Program-made: the position numbers and the translations under genes
Source of the DNA: Pseudoalteromonas rubra
GTDB taxonomy: Bacteria > Pseudomonadota > Gammaproteobacteria > Enterobacterales > Alteromonadaceae
NCBI RefSeq assembly: GCF_001482385.1
Contig: NZ_CP013611.1
Span: forward strand, 992,001 to 1,056,000
DNA: 64,000 bases
Direction of reading: 5' to 3'
The notes under the pieces: generated by a model
The model's input: the letters and a program-made list of their open reading frames with translations, nothing else
Told to the model about the DNA's origin: nothing
Database searches by the model: none
Part shown: in pieces, positions 1-8,557 of the stretch
How positions within the stretch are numbered: position 1 is the first letter of the stretch
Layout of the letters: each line of letters starts with the position of its first letter

Positions 1-82
1 CTGTGAGTAATTGATTTAGGTATCAGAGCGAGTATTACCCGCTCGTGATAAAGTGTCCAGCCCGACTTGCCAGGCCCCTGAA

Positions 83-1429
83 TTATGCCGCTTCCAATAA
101 TCGGCTGTGGATCGCCTGTACGACTGCGTCCGATTCCGTTTGCTCAACCAAAAAGCACAGGTTATGGCGACTTGCGCCGTGACAGATCAGGCGAATATTA
201 AAGTCAGCCAGTACTTGCATCAGACTCGCTTCACCATGGCGCAGCTGGATCTCAGAACCTATCATGGCCACCAATGTCAGATTGTTTTCGACACTGACCT
301 GACAAAACTCTCCGAGTTCATCCAGACAAGCTTGCGCCAGCTCGGGCCGTGTGGCATTTGGCGCATTGTCCAGCGTCAATGCAACGCTGATCTCAGAAGT
401 AGTTACCAGATCAACCGAAATATTATGTGCACTCAAAATGGTGAATATACGTGCCAGAAAACCACTTGCAAGCAGCATTTCCGGACTTTTCAGTGTTAAC
501 AGGATCTGGTTCTTACGTTGCGTGACTGCACGGATCCCAGGTTCCGAGCGGTTGTTCTTTTCAATCCAGGTCCCACCAGCATGCGGGTCTTTACTTGAGC
601 CCACAAACACTGATATTCCGCTGCGACTGGCAGGCAATATAGTGGCCGGGTGTAGCACTTTAGCACCAAAGGTTGCCATTTCTGCGGCTTCATCAAAACT
701 CAACCGGGCGATTGGCTGCGCTTTTTGGCACAAACGCGGATCTGTACTGAAGATACCAACGACATCTGTCCAGATATGTACACTGCGTGCAGCAATTGCC
801 TCAGCCAGTAGCGCTGCACTATAATCAGACCCGCCGCGCCCCAGCGTGGTGGTTTGTCCCTGATTATCACTGCCTATGAACCCTTGAGTCACCACCACCT
901 GCTCCTGCAACAAGGGAATTAAATGGGCCTCGGCGGCTTCACGTGTTGCGTCAATATCTGGCACTGCCTTACCAAACTGGCGGTCTGTTTTAAGCACCCG
1001 TCGCACATCAAATCGGCTGCTGGCAACCCCTAAATCTCTCAGTACCTGAGTAAACAGATAAGATGAAAAGCGCTCTCCAAAACTCAGCATTTCGTCGCAC
1101 TGCTGTGCGTCCAACGCAGGTAATTGAGCAAGTGTGTGAAAATCATCCCGTGTTTCAGTAAACCCTGCCTCCAGATCAGCATCGAGCGTTAGACATGCCA
1201 GAATGCTTTGTTGAATATCCATCACAGACTGAAACAATGCCTGGCGTGCCTCTGCATCGACTTTTTGCTGCGTCAGGGTTACCAGGTGATTCGTCACACC
1301 GGCACTCGCGCTCACGGCCACAACACGGACATTCGGGTCATCGTGGACTATCGTGGCGCATCGCTGCATGGCTTCGAAGTTTGCAACACTGGTGCCGCCA
1401 AATTTAGCAACGACATACTGGGAATTCAT
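83..1429 (-). CDS. lysC: Aspartate kinase III (lysine-sensitive aspartokinase)
   Basis: Phosphorylates L-aspartate, the first step of the lysine, diaminopimelate, threonine and methionine pathway. The 448 residues match the length of E. coli LysC (449). The N-terminal kinase motif KFGGTSV is at residues 9-15, and SFGERFSS and TLGRGGSDYSA follow in the kinase domain. The C-terminal third has the form of the paired ACT domains that bind lysine. The ATG is preceded by AAGGAG at good spacing. A lysine riboswitch upstream supports the lysine-sensitive assignment. There is no fused homoserine dehydrogenase domain. The stop codon is 82 bases from the window edge, and no second gene is visible in that edge. 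Confidence 0.95.
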   Translation of the reverse strand: MNSQYVVAKFGGTSVANFEAMQRCATIVHDDPNVRVVAVSASAGVTNHLVTLTQQKVDAEARQALFQSVMDIQQSILACLTLDADLEAGFTETRDDFHTLAQLPALDAQQCDEMLSFGERFSSYLFTQVLRDLGVASSRFDVRRVLKTDRQFGKAVPDIDATREAAEAHLIPLLQEQVVVTQGFIGSDNQGQTTTLGRGGSDYSAALLAEAIAARSVHIWTDVVGIFSTDPRLCQKAQPIARLSFDEAAEMATFGAKVLHPATILPASRSGISVFVGSSKDPHAGGTWIEKNNRSEPGIRAVTQRKNQILLTLKSPEMLLASGFLARIFTILSAHNISVDLVTTSEISVALTLDNAPNATRPELAQACLDELGEFCQVSVENNLTLVAMIGSEIQLRHGEASLMQVLADFNIRLICHGASRHNLCFLVEQTESDAVVQAIHSRLLEAA

Positions 1430-1511
1430 TTTATCTCCTTGGGATCACACTGGGCGATCAACATCAATAAGGAGAACTTGGCAATAGGATGGACTAACCA
1501 TAAAGAAATGA

Positions 1512-1682
1512 CCTCTGCCAGAAGCTCTCCACCTGAAAACGGTGACAGTCCCGAGGATTCAACCTCAAGGACCGAAAAATCACGCTGACGCAACCTGACT
1601 TTTCTCGGCGAGTACTTCCCTCACTGATGGTCACGGGTAATCGTCACCTCACATCAGCTACCTAAGCATCGCGCCTCTTCTG
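1512..1682 (-). ncRNA. Lysine riboswitch (L box) in the lysC leader
   Basis: Read on the minus strand, the leader starts with CAGAAGAGGCGCG, continues with GCCGAGAAAAG and GTTGAATCCTCGGGACTGTC, and closes with GTGGAGAGCTTCTGG. These conserved blocks occur in the same order in the E. coli lysC lysine riboswitch. The first block (CAGAAG) pairs with CTTCTG in the last block to make the P1 helix. About 80 bases separate its 3' end from the lysC start codon. By family knowledge, lysine binding would lower lysC expression. I do not see a clear U-run terminator between it and the gene, so control of ribosome access is the more likely mode (inference). Confidence 0.9.
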
Positions 1683-1723
1683 TTTATTTTGCCGGGATTT
1701 AACTGAATCCTGGCAAAATAAAA

Positions 1724-1742
1724 GCCCGCATTTTGTGCGGGC
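1724..1742 (-). terminator. Intrinsic terminator downstream of nhaD
   Basis: On the minus strand GCCCGC and GCGGGC form a short GC-rich stem with loop ACAAAAT, followed by TTTTATTTT. It lies about 60 bases past the nhaD stop and before the lysC riboswitch, so it separates the two genes. A second imperfect inverted repeat (1687-1718, ATTTTGCCGGGATT / AATCCTGGCAAAAT) follows directly, where the lysC promoter must lie. Confidence 0.8.
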
Positions 1743-1769
1743 TCGAAAAAGGTATCTTTTAGACGTCTA

Positions 1770-1799
1770 GGTGTCAAGTACAAATTTGTCCCTGTCACC
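1770..1799. repeat. 30-bp imperfect palindrome just after nhaD
   Basis: The halves GGTGTCAAGTACAAA and GGTGACAGGGACAAA (read on opposite strands) match at 12 of 15 positions. It starts five bases beyond the nhaD stop codon and precedes the GC-rich terminator. The function is unknown. It could be a remnant of a dispersed repeat or a 3'-end stabilising hairpin. Confidence 0.4.
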
Positions 1800-1804
1800 A
1801 AAGT

Positions 1805-3052
1805 TTAAATAAATTGCCCCATAAAATAGGCGCCCGCATAGCCTGCCGTATAGGCAATTAACAAATACAGGCTCATTCTTAAGTAACTGGTAAAGGTTAG
1901 AGCTTTAACTTTACTCATGGCAATGATCCCGGCAGCAGAGCCGATAATCAGCATAGAGCCACCGACACCCGTTGCATAAGTAAAAGTCAGCCATTGCTGA
2001 GGGCTCATAACAATGTCCGCCTTTAACAGAGCAGCCGTCAGGGGCACGTTATCTACCGCAGCACTCATAAGGCCAACCAGATAACTGGCATACTGAGGCT
2101 CAATGAATTCATACAACTGGGTAAACATATTCAGGACACCCACCTCTTTTAGTGCCCCAACCAGCAACAACACACCGACGAAAAACAGTAAAGTGTCGTA
2201 CTCTATCTCGCGGATATAATCGATGATCTTTTTGTTGACGTCTTTCTTGCGCATCAGAAACTGCGCCATTAAAAACATCACCGACAGACCACACAGGAAA
2301 GTCAGCATAGGTGGGACCTGATATTGCACGCTCAGATACAGCGTGGTGAGTACAGTGGTCATGAAGATAACGGCAATCGTGATGTCCGTTTTCTCTATAC
2401 GACGCAGCACTTGTTTTTCGAATAGCAGTTGATCTTTCATACCAATGGACAACAGTGTAGCCAGCAACAACACACTGACAATTGAAGGCGCAACTAGCAG
2501 CAGGAGATCGGGAATGGTGACCTTGCCAGCCAGGAAAATCATCAGTGTCGTGACATCGCCGGTAATGAGCGATACCCCTCCTGAGTTAACACTAAAAATG
2601 ATCAATGTGGCATACTTAATCAGTTTCTTCGGGTCTAGTTTGAGTGACATGACCACAGCCAGCGAGATAAGTGTCGCAGTAATGTTGTCAGAAATCGAAG
2701 AAAACAAGAAGGCAAAGCCGCCAACCAGGAACATCATTTTACGTTCGCTGATCTGGGTTGGCATCACACGGTGAACAATGTTTTGTATAAAACCTTTGGA
2801 GTTCAGGTAAGCAACAAAGGTCATCGCTGCCATCAGGAATAACCACAATGTGGCAATTTCCAGAATGTTGTGATCGAGCCGATGTTGTATAGTTTCTGAG
2901 CTTTCGCCATGGATCGGAGAGATAAATAGGATAATCCAACATAAAGTGCCAAAAAAAAGGGTCGTTTTGGCCTTGTTTACATGGATAATATCCTCTATAA
3001 CGATAAGCACAAAAGCGACCGCTATCAGGGTTAGGATAATGGGCGTGACCAT
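1805..3052 (-). CDS. nhaD: Na+/H+ antiporter NhaD
   Basis: Integral inner-membrane antiporter that exports Na+ or Li+ in exchange for protons, important in marine bacteria. The sequence is a chain of hydrophobic helices beginning MVTPIILTLIAVAFVLIVIE and includes NhaD-family blocks such as SSISDNITATLISLAVVM and VNSGGVSLITGDVTTLMI, whose polar Asp, Asn and Thr residues sit within membrane segments. The reading frame extends upstream to a GTG at 3121. The ATG at 3052 is preferred because it starts directly at the first transmembrane helix, giving 415 residues. The ribosome binding site is weak at either start. The gene is divergent from the Mks operon and ends at its own terminator. Confidence 0.9.
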   Translation of the reverse strand: MVTPIILTLIAVAFVLIVIEDIIHVNKAKTTLFFGTLCWIILFISPIHGESSETIQHRLDHNILEIATLWLFLMAAMTFVAYLNSKGFIQNIVHRVMPTQISERKMMFLVGGFAFLFSSISDNITATLISLAVVMSLKLDPKKLIKYATLIIFSVNSGGVSLITGDVTTLMIFLAGKVTIPDLLLLVAPSIVSVLLLATLLSIGMKDQLLFEKQVLRRIEKTDITIAVIFMTTVLTTLYLSVQYQVPPMLTFLCGLSVMFLMAQFLMRKKDVNKKIIDYIREIEYDTLLFFVGVLLLVGALKEVGVLNMFTQLYEFIEPQYASYLVGLMSAAVDNVPLTAALLKADIVMSPQQWLTFTYATGVGGSMLIIGSAAGIIAMSKVKALTFTSYLRMSLYLLIAYTAGYAGAYFMGQFI

Positions 3053-3209
3053 ATGCGTAAACAACCTGTAATTAAAAGTAAAAATTGTGAAGAGTAACGT
3101 AATCGGCGCGGAGTCTAACACTTAGCAGCACACTGTGCCACGAGTAGTTACATATTATGACAATTTTCTTACCTGATACCGTCACAAAATTGATACACAC
3201 TGGAAAGCT

Positions 3210-4466
3210 ATGATCCCAGCTAAAAAAGTATTAAATACGCTGAATGAACACTGGGGCGTCCTGGAGCTGCTTTTTAAACGCTTTAAGATGGCCGATTTCA
3301 GCCTAAAAGATGTGCAAAACATCATCAAATTGAAAAACCCAAACTGGTCAAGTGAACGTATTTATAGAGAAACCAATCGGTTACTAAACCAGGAAATAAT
3401 TATTCCTCTGGCCAAATCATCGCAACTCGAAATTAACCGAGCCGTGGCCGACTTCGCTAGTTTTTTATTACAGGAAGAACACCTTGGCCTGGCTGAAGAA
3501 ATCACAGTATTAGTTAAAGATCTGCAACGACTGGGAGAACGCTTGGCCCAGGCAGGCGATGAAGGCGATCACAGTGAGCTGCGTCGTTTTAGTCGTATTA
3601 TGGATGAGCGTGTGCGCAAAATCGTCAAGCTGTATCATCATAATGAAAGTGCCATCATGAACCTGGTGGAACAGGCAAAATCAGATCAAGGTAATCTGTC
3701 TTTGCAAAAACGCTATCGCGCCGTGATTGAAGCATTTGATGAATATATCGAGCCAATGCTGGAAATGGTCGATATCCATGGACCCTTCCAAGCCTGCTTT
3801 ACGACTATAGAGCATCAGATCAGTGAACAGATCGCGCAAATCGAACAACTTGGCCGTGGTGCACAGGACAAACGAATGCTCGAGCAATTGCGTACCCGGA
3901 TCCTTGATATGCACCTGATCGGGCGTGAGAGCTTAGGTAAAAGTGCCGATATGCTGATGCCACTGCGCGAAGAACTCAGACGCAACACACTCATTACCCG
4001 CCAGGCGGCAAAAGTCCTGGGCTTGATCCGTAAAAATGGCGTTGATCGTATGCTCAGCCCGGTGCAGCCCTACTTTGTCTCAGACATACAGCGTTTCAGC
4101 CTGGGTCAGCAACGTCATATGGTGGCTTATATGGCCAGTCTCAGCGAGTTCGAACACGAGGAATATCAATTGCCGGATCAGCAGGATGTGCCTGCATATC
4201 AAAGCCCAAATATTCCGGATTATTCGGACGTGCGTAAATCGTTTAAAGGGTCCGGTAAAAAGCGTACCGCCTTGCTTGGCTTTTTGAGTGAACAATACCC
4301 GGCGCTGGAAGCGGATGAAATGCTGTTCTTGTACCAAAAGCTGATCAGCGATCCCGAACTCGATATCGCCCAGGACGAGCAACAACAAACGATGCAAATC
4401 GCCAATACCCGCATTCGACTTTATCCGTTCAGTGCAACGGACAAGCAATCAGATAACCAGAATTAG
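3210..4466 (+). CDS. mksF: MksF-like kleisin subunit of an SMC (Mks condensin) complex
   Basis: First gene of a three-gene operon whose sizes and order (418, 183 and 925 residues) match mksF-mksE-mksB, the MukBEF-like condensins that shape chromosomes and in some species act on plasmids. The protein is mostly helical and charged, with a likely winged-helix start (about residues 1-95) and long amphipathic helices in the middle (about 100-260). This fits a MukF-type kleisin. I see no enzymatic motif. The downstream gene starts 8 bases after the stop. Assignment rests mainly on the neighbouring SMC ATPase and gene order. The homologous Wadjet subunit is JetA. Confidence 0.7.
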   Translation: MIPAKKVLNTLNEHWGVLELLFKRFKMADFSLKDVQNIIKLKNPNWSSERIYRETNRLLNQEIIIPLAKSSQLEINRAVADFASFLLQEEHLGLAEEITVLVKDLQRLGERLAQAGDEGDHSELRRFSRIMDERVRKIVKLYHHNESAIMNLVEQAKSDQGNLSLQKRYRAVIEAFDEYIEPMLEMVDIHGPFQACFTTIEHQISEQIAQIEQLGRGAQDKRMLEQLRTRILDMHLIGRESLGKSADMLMPLREELRRNTLITRQAAKVLGLIRKNGVDRMLSPVQPYFVSDIQRFSLGQQRHMVAYMASLSEFEHEEYQLPDQQDVPAYQSPNIPDYSDVRKSFKGSGKKRTALLGFLSEQYPALEADEMLFLYQKLISDPELDIAQDEQQQTMQIANTRIRLYPFSATDKQSDNQN

Positions 4467-4474
4467 TAAACACC

Positions 4475-5026
4475 ATGACACACATTAATCTAGACGAACT
4501 CAGTCAGTTACAGGCGATCAATAAAAAATTGGTCAGTGGCTACCATATCAGCGAACAGGACACGACACAGTGGCAAGAGCTGGATCAACACATAGAGTCA
4601 TATCAGGCACTGTTCAATGCCCTTGGCCATGACCTGCAACACGACAGCCGTGGCTTTTATTATCTGGCCAGTGATGAAAGCACCCCCAACATGGGCAAGA
4701 TCTCCCGTGCCATTGCCCTGACTGTATTCATCCTGATCGAGCACTTTGCCAACCAGGGTAAAGATCCGCTGCGCGCTTTGTTTGACGAAGTGCTGGATTT
4801 GGAGCTGATGCAGACTCTGGTTCAACTAAACAAACACCTGTTTGACCAGCTAGAAATTTTCTCAGGGTCCGATCTTCGCAAAGACGTTTGTCTGCGTATG
4901 GTTCGCCTGGGCCTGGCTCGCGAAGTAGAGCAAGGTTTCTCGCTACTGGCACCGGTATATCGTTATATCGACGCGCTGATGGAAGTAAATGAGGACAATT
5001 ACGACACACTTGAGGAAGAAGTATGA
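4475..5026 (+). CDS. mksE: MksE-like accessory subunit of the SMC complex
   Basis: A 183-residue acidic helical protein between the kleisin-like and SMC genes, the position and size of MksE (Wadjet JetB). By family knowledge this subunit is a winged-helix dimer that binds the kleisin. The stretch HDSRGFYYLA at about residues 49-58 resembles the family's conserved strand before the helical core, and the C-terminus is very acidic (DNYDTLEEE). Its stop overlaps the SMC start by 4 bases (ATGA), which implies translational coupling and a defined subunit ratio. No other function is suggested by the sequence. Confidence 0.7.
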   Translation: MTHINLDELSQLQAINKKLVSGYHISEQDTTQWQELDQHIESYQALFNALGHDLQHDSRGFYYLASDESTPNMGKISRAIALTVFILIEHFANQGKDPLRALFDEVLDLELMQTLVQLNKHLFDQLEIFSGSDLRKDVCLRMVRLGLAREVEQGFSLLAPVYRYIDALMEVNEDNYDTLEEEV

Positions 5027-7800
5027 ACAAGCTGTATGGTCTCAGTAAACTCGCCCTGCTCAACACCGCAGGTTATGCCAAGTGTGTGATCCCACTGGAT
5101 AAAAGTGCCTCTATCTGTGCCCCGAACAACACAGGTAAAAGCTCAGTCATCAATGCCCTACAATTCCCGCTTATCAACGATTTGCGCCTGACCGAATGGG
5201 ATGGTCATGACCTCGAAGAAACCCGTAAGTTCTACTTTTCAAGTGATCAGTCTTACATTCTGCTTGAAGCAAATCTGCCTCATGGTGACGTCGTCATCGG
5301 CGTTGCGGGGTTAGGTAAAATTGCCGGTTACGCGCACCAATTCTTTTGCTATAACGGCAAACTCAACCTGGATGACTTCACCCAGGGAAAAAGCATCATT
5401 AAATACACCAAGTTGTTCAATCACTTACAGGAGAAAGGCTTTAAGCCCGTTGAACTCAAAGCGGCCGAACTGAATGCCTTGCTGACAGGCGGGGCAACGC
5501 CGTACGATGGTGACATCAATCTCAAGATGATCCCGCTGAACAACGTCCAGGATGCCGCGGTATACAAAGAGATCTTCCGCCGAATTCTGAACCTGCATAA
5601 ACTGGGTGCCCATGATGTCAAACGCTTTATGCTTAAAGTCTTTGAGCGTCATATGTCCAACTCCAAAGTCGACTTTTATGAAGTATGGCGCCGTGCGTTT
5701 GATAAAGTAAACCGCTCTCGCCGAGAGTTGAATGCACTGGAGTCCATGCAGGAACCCATTGCTGCGCTGGAGCAAATGATTGAAGGCGAAGCGACCCTCA
5801 AAGGCAAACTTGCCGCCTACGCACCTAAGCTCGACAAAGCCATAGTGGAGTTCGATGAGTATCAGCAGAACCAGATTAGCGAGCTCAATGATCAACTTGA
5901 GAATATCGAACAGGAAAAGCGCGAGTTTGAGGAAAAGCAGCAGCTCTATGTGCAACAGTCACGCGATATTGAACGAAAGCAAACACAGATAGAGCAATGG
6001 TTTACTGACTACCACGCGCTCAAGTCTGAGTTTGAGCTCACCAACCATGCAACGCTAAAAACCAATCTGACGCTGCTGAAAAAAGAGTACGAACAGCTGT
6101 CGTTCTCCATTAACAGTGCACAGGGTCAGAGCCTCCATACGCTGGACTATCGAATTGGCGAAACGCAAAAGCAAGTCAAGAGCCTGAAACTTCAGCTCAA
6201 GAACCTGGAATTCAACCTCTTTACCCGAATGCGTGAAGACCTTTCACTGAAAGAAGTAGAAGAGGTCTCTCGAATTCTGAATCCGGATATTTTGTCTTTT
6301 GCCACCACCGGTAAGGGCGAAGTTGAGATCAGCGATGACGACGCCTTTGGCGACTTTCTGGCGCAATTATCTGCGGCTGTCAAAGGCGGTGAACTTAAGC
6401 TTCCTGGTGCCACCATCAAGCTGAAAAAGCTGGCACCAGTACAAATGCAAAGCGGCGAAAACAAAACCCAGTTGCAGGCGCAGCTGGAGGCACTACAACA
6501 GTCACTGCAGGAGCTGAAACAACAGCGCGAAGTGTCTGCCAATGTGGCCGAAAAACAACAAGAACGCGATGCACTCTACGATGAATTAATGGCCACCGAA
6601 GCGGCATTAAAACGCTTTGAACAATTCCAGACCATGGCGCAATCGGCTGAAGCCCAACAGGCATTGCAGGAACAGCTGCAAGCTGAGCGCGAGCAAGTAG
6701 ATGATTACCTGCAGGATGTGCAACGTAATGCCGGGTCAATTTCAGATCGTCGCTCCATCATCAAGAGTAAACAAGATCTGATCCTGCGCCAGGCCGATCG
6801 CCTTAAGCAAGTGAAGTCTGAGCGCATCGATCATACGCTCGACTTGTATAGTGGCAAGCAAACGCCCTACCCGGTTGAGATTAAATTAGACTTTGATAAC
6901 CTGGCCGAAGTGATCCATCAATTCAACAAAGACTGTCAGGAACTTCGAAACCTGGATGTCAATGTGCGCAACACTTACCTGCACATCTACAACGCCGGGA
7001 TTACTAAGTTCGACAACGAAACAGACGATGCGACTAAGTACGCTAAGCTTATCAGCGCCTATCACAACCTGGATAATGAGCGAGATGCAGTAGAACGTCA
7101 GGCCCGTGTGGCACTGACGGAAGTCGCCGCAACCATCAAAGGTCTGCGTGAAGACCTGGATCGCCTGCGCCGGGAAATGAACAGCTTTAACAAAGGGATC
7201 AGTCAGCACCGCATCTCTAACCTTAAGGCATTTAAGATCAATGTGATCCCAAGAAAAATGCTGGTTGGGAGTATAGACACTATCATCGCAACATCCGACT
7301 TGTATGAGCAAGGTGAAAGCTTTGACTTACTCAGCGAGCAACCCGCCGACAGTCATGCAGTCAACGAAGCTAAAGATCACATTATCAAGCTGGCCAGCGA
7401 CAAGGCAGGCCTGACACTCACTGACCTGTTTGATATTCGCTTTGAAGTGGTGAATCGCGCAGGCGATACTGAGCACTTTGATAAAATTGACTCTGCCGGC
7501 TCAAATGGGACCCGGATCACCATTAAACTTCTGTGCGGCATGTTGTTTATTCGTTATTTGCTATCGGATCAGGAGCAGGCTATGTATCGCATCCCTATCT
7601 ATATTGATGAGGCAGCCGATATTGACCCGCAAAACCAAAAGGCGATCATCGAAACCGCCCTGAGCTTTGGCTTCGTACCTATTTTCGCCTCGGTTAAACC
7701 ACAGATAAGTTGTGATTATCTGGTGCCAATCCGCAGCGTCAATCAGGGCAGCCAGAACTGGGTTGACGAAAAAGACTGGATCGAAGTCGAACACAATTAA
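5023..7800 (+). CDS. mksB: MksB-like SMC ATPase
   Basis: SMC-type ABC ATPase of 925 residues, close to Pseudomonas MksB in length. Walker A is at about residues 33-41 (APNNTGKSS, with Ala in place of the usual first Gly). Two long coiled-coil arms follow (about 260-360 and 480-700, rich in E, Q, K and L). The ABC signature at about residue 823 reads GSNGTRITIKLL rather than LSGGE. Walker B with the catalytic acid is IPIYIDEAADID at about 856. The SNGT-type signature is, as I recall it, the form found in MksB/JetC rather than in canonical SMC. It is the last gene of the operon and a strong terminator follows. No JetD/MksG nuclease gene is adjacent. Confidence 0.85.
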   Translation: MNKLYGLSKLALLNTAGYAKCVIPLDKSASICAPNNTGKSSVINALQFPLINDLRLTEWDGHDLEETRKFYFSSDQSYILLEANLPHGDVVIGVAGLGKIAGYAHQFFCYNGKLNLDDFTQGKSIIKYTKLFNHLQEKGFKPVELKAAELNALLTGGATPYDGDINLKMIPLNNVQDAAVYKEIFRRILNLHKLGAHDVKRFMLKVFERHMSNSKVDFYEVWRRAFDKVNRSRRELNALESMQEPIAALEQMIEGEATLKGKLAAYAPKLDKAIVEFDEYQQNQISELNDQLENIEQEKREFEEKQQLYVQQSRDIERKQTQIEQWFTDYHALKSEFELTNHATLKTNLTLLKKEYEQLSFSINSAQGQSLHTLDYRIGETQKQVKSLKLQLKNLEFNLFTRMREDLSLKEVEEVSRILNPDILSFATTGKGEVEISDDDAFGDFLAQLSAAVKGGELKLPGATIKLKKLAPVQMQSGENKTQLQAQLEALQQSLQELKQQREVSANVAEKQQERDALYDELMATEAALKRFEQFQTMAQSAEAQQALQEQLQAEREQVDDYLQDVQRNAGSISDRRSIIKSKQDLILRQADRLKQVKSERIDHTLDLYSGKQTPYPVEIKLDFDNLAEVIHQFNKDCQELRNLDVNVRNTYLHIYNAGITKFDNETDDATKYAKLISAYHNLDNERDAVERQARVALTEVAATIKGLREDLDRLRREMNSFNKGISQHRISNLKAFKINVIPRKMLVGSIDTIIATSDLYEQGESFDLLSEQPADSHAVNEAKDHIIKLASDKAGLTLTDLFDIRFEVVNRAGDTEHFDKIDSAGSNGTRITIKLLCGMLFIRYLLSDQEQAMYRIPIYIDEAADIDPQNQKAIIETALSFGFVPIFASVKPQISCDYLVPIRSVNQGSQNWVDEKDWIEVEHN

Positions 7801-7804
7801 TATC

Positions 7805-7832
7805 AAAAGGGCACAATTGAGTGCCCTTTTTT
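7805..7832 (+). terminator. Terminator of the Mks operon
   Basis: AAAAGGGCAC and GTGCCCTTTT form a perfect 10-bp stem around AATTGA, followed by further T residues. It begins a few bases after the mksB stop and separates the operon from the lipoprotein gene. Confidence 0.9.
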
Positions 7833-7905
7833 GTGATGATCTTCGCGCTTTAACTGTCGTATACTTAGGTAAGCGTTAGATTTTTTTGTTTTTAAGGAGT
7901 AAACC

Positions 7906-8487
7906 ATGCTGAACCAACTTAAAAAATACCTTGTCAGCACCAGGACCTTTGCCGTCGTGGCAAGTTTACTGATGCTCAGTGCCTGTGGCACCACCCCGGA
8001 CTGGGACTACGACAAGTCTGTTGAATTTACAAACTATAAGACCTATGCCTGGTCGGCGGAGGCCAGCTTACAAGCACGCCCGCAAAATTATCAAATCAAT
8101 GGGTTAATGGAAAAACGTATTCGTAACGCCATCACCGAACAAATGGCAAAGCAGGGATTTAAATTAGTTGACGCCACTGTGGCTGATATTCTGATCAACT
8201 ACCATGTGGCAGTTGACAAAAAGCTGGAAGTGGACACCTTTAAAGTCAGTTATGGGGCACGCTGGAGCTACTGGGGATGGGGTGTCGATCACCATACTAC
8301 GGCCCGGGAATATAAAGTTGGCACGCTTGTGGTAGACATTATTGACCGAACTTCCAACCAGCTGGTTTGGCGTGGAGCCAAAGAGAATCGGTTACGTGCC
8401 AAGCAAACCCCGGAGCAGCGTACCGAATCAATTAATAAGACAGTTACCGAAATCCTGGCAAACTTCCCGCCTGAAATACAGCACTAA
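7906..8487 (+). CDS. DUF4136-family lipoprotein
   Basis: A 193-residue predicted lipoprotein of unknown function. A hydrophobic signal peptide ends in the lipobox LSAC with the lipidated Cys at residue 27; the next residues (GTTPD) give no strong inner-membrane retention signal. The body has the DUF4136 layout: an N-terminal segment with FTNYKTYAW, a central NYHVAVDKK strand, and a C-terminal block GTLVVDIIDRTSNQLVWRG in which an aromatic follows a conserved Asp. The ATG follows AAGGAG. The gene stands alone between two terminators and is convergent with the TonB receptor. Members of this family are outer-membrane lipoproteins of unknown role. Confidence 0.85.
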   Translation: MLNQLKKYLVSTRTFAVVASLLMLSACGTTPDWDYDKSVEFTNYKTYAWSAEASLQARPQNYQINGLMEKRIRNAITEQMAKQGFKLVDATVADILINYHVAVDKKLEVDTFKVSYGARWSYWGWGVDHHTTAREYKVGTLVVDIIDRTSNQLVWRGAKENRLRAKQTPEQRTESINKTVTEILANFPPEIQH

Positions 8488-8495
8488 GCTATCAT

Positions 8496-8537
8496 TAAAA
8501 AAGCCGATGATATCTTCACGATATCAGCGGCTTTTTA
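8496..8537. terminator. Bidirectional terminator between lipoprotein and TonB receptor genes
   Basis: AAAAAGCCGATGATAT pairs with ATATCAGCGGCTTTTT with one or two mismatches around CTTCACG. A-tracts on one side and T-tracts on the other allow it to serve both convergent genes. Confidence 0.85.
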
Positions 8538-8557
8538 CTATTCTCACGTCGGCTCAA

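Noticed and set aside
1..82. End of a gene or a tRNA at the window edge
   Set aside because: Only a weak GAGCG/CGCTC inverted repeat is visible. There is no frame or tRNA-like fold.
3210..7800. Complete Wadjet (JetABCD) defence system
   Set aside because: Only three subunits are encoded. Neither flank has a JetD-like nuclease, so I call it Mks rather than Wadjet.
7801..8557. Part of the Mks operon (lipoprotein as fourth subunit)
   Set aside because: A strong terminator and a separate ribosome binding site lie between mksB and the DUF4136 gene.
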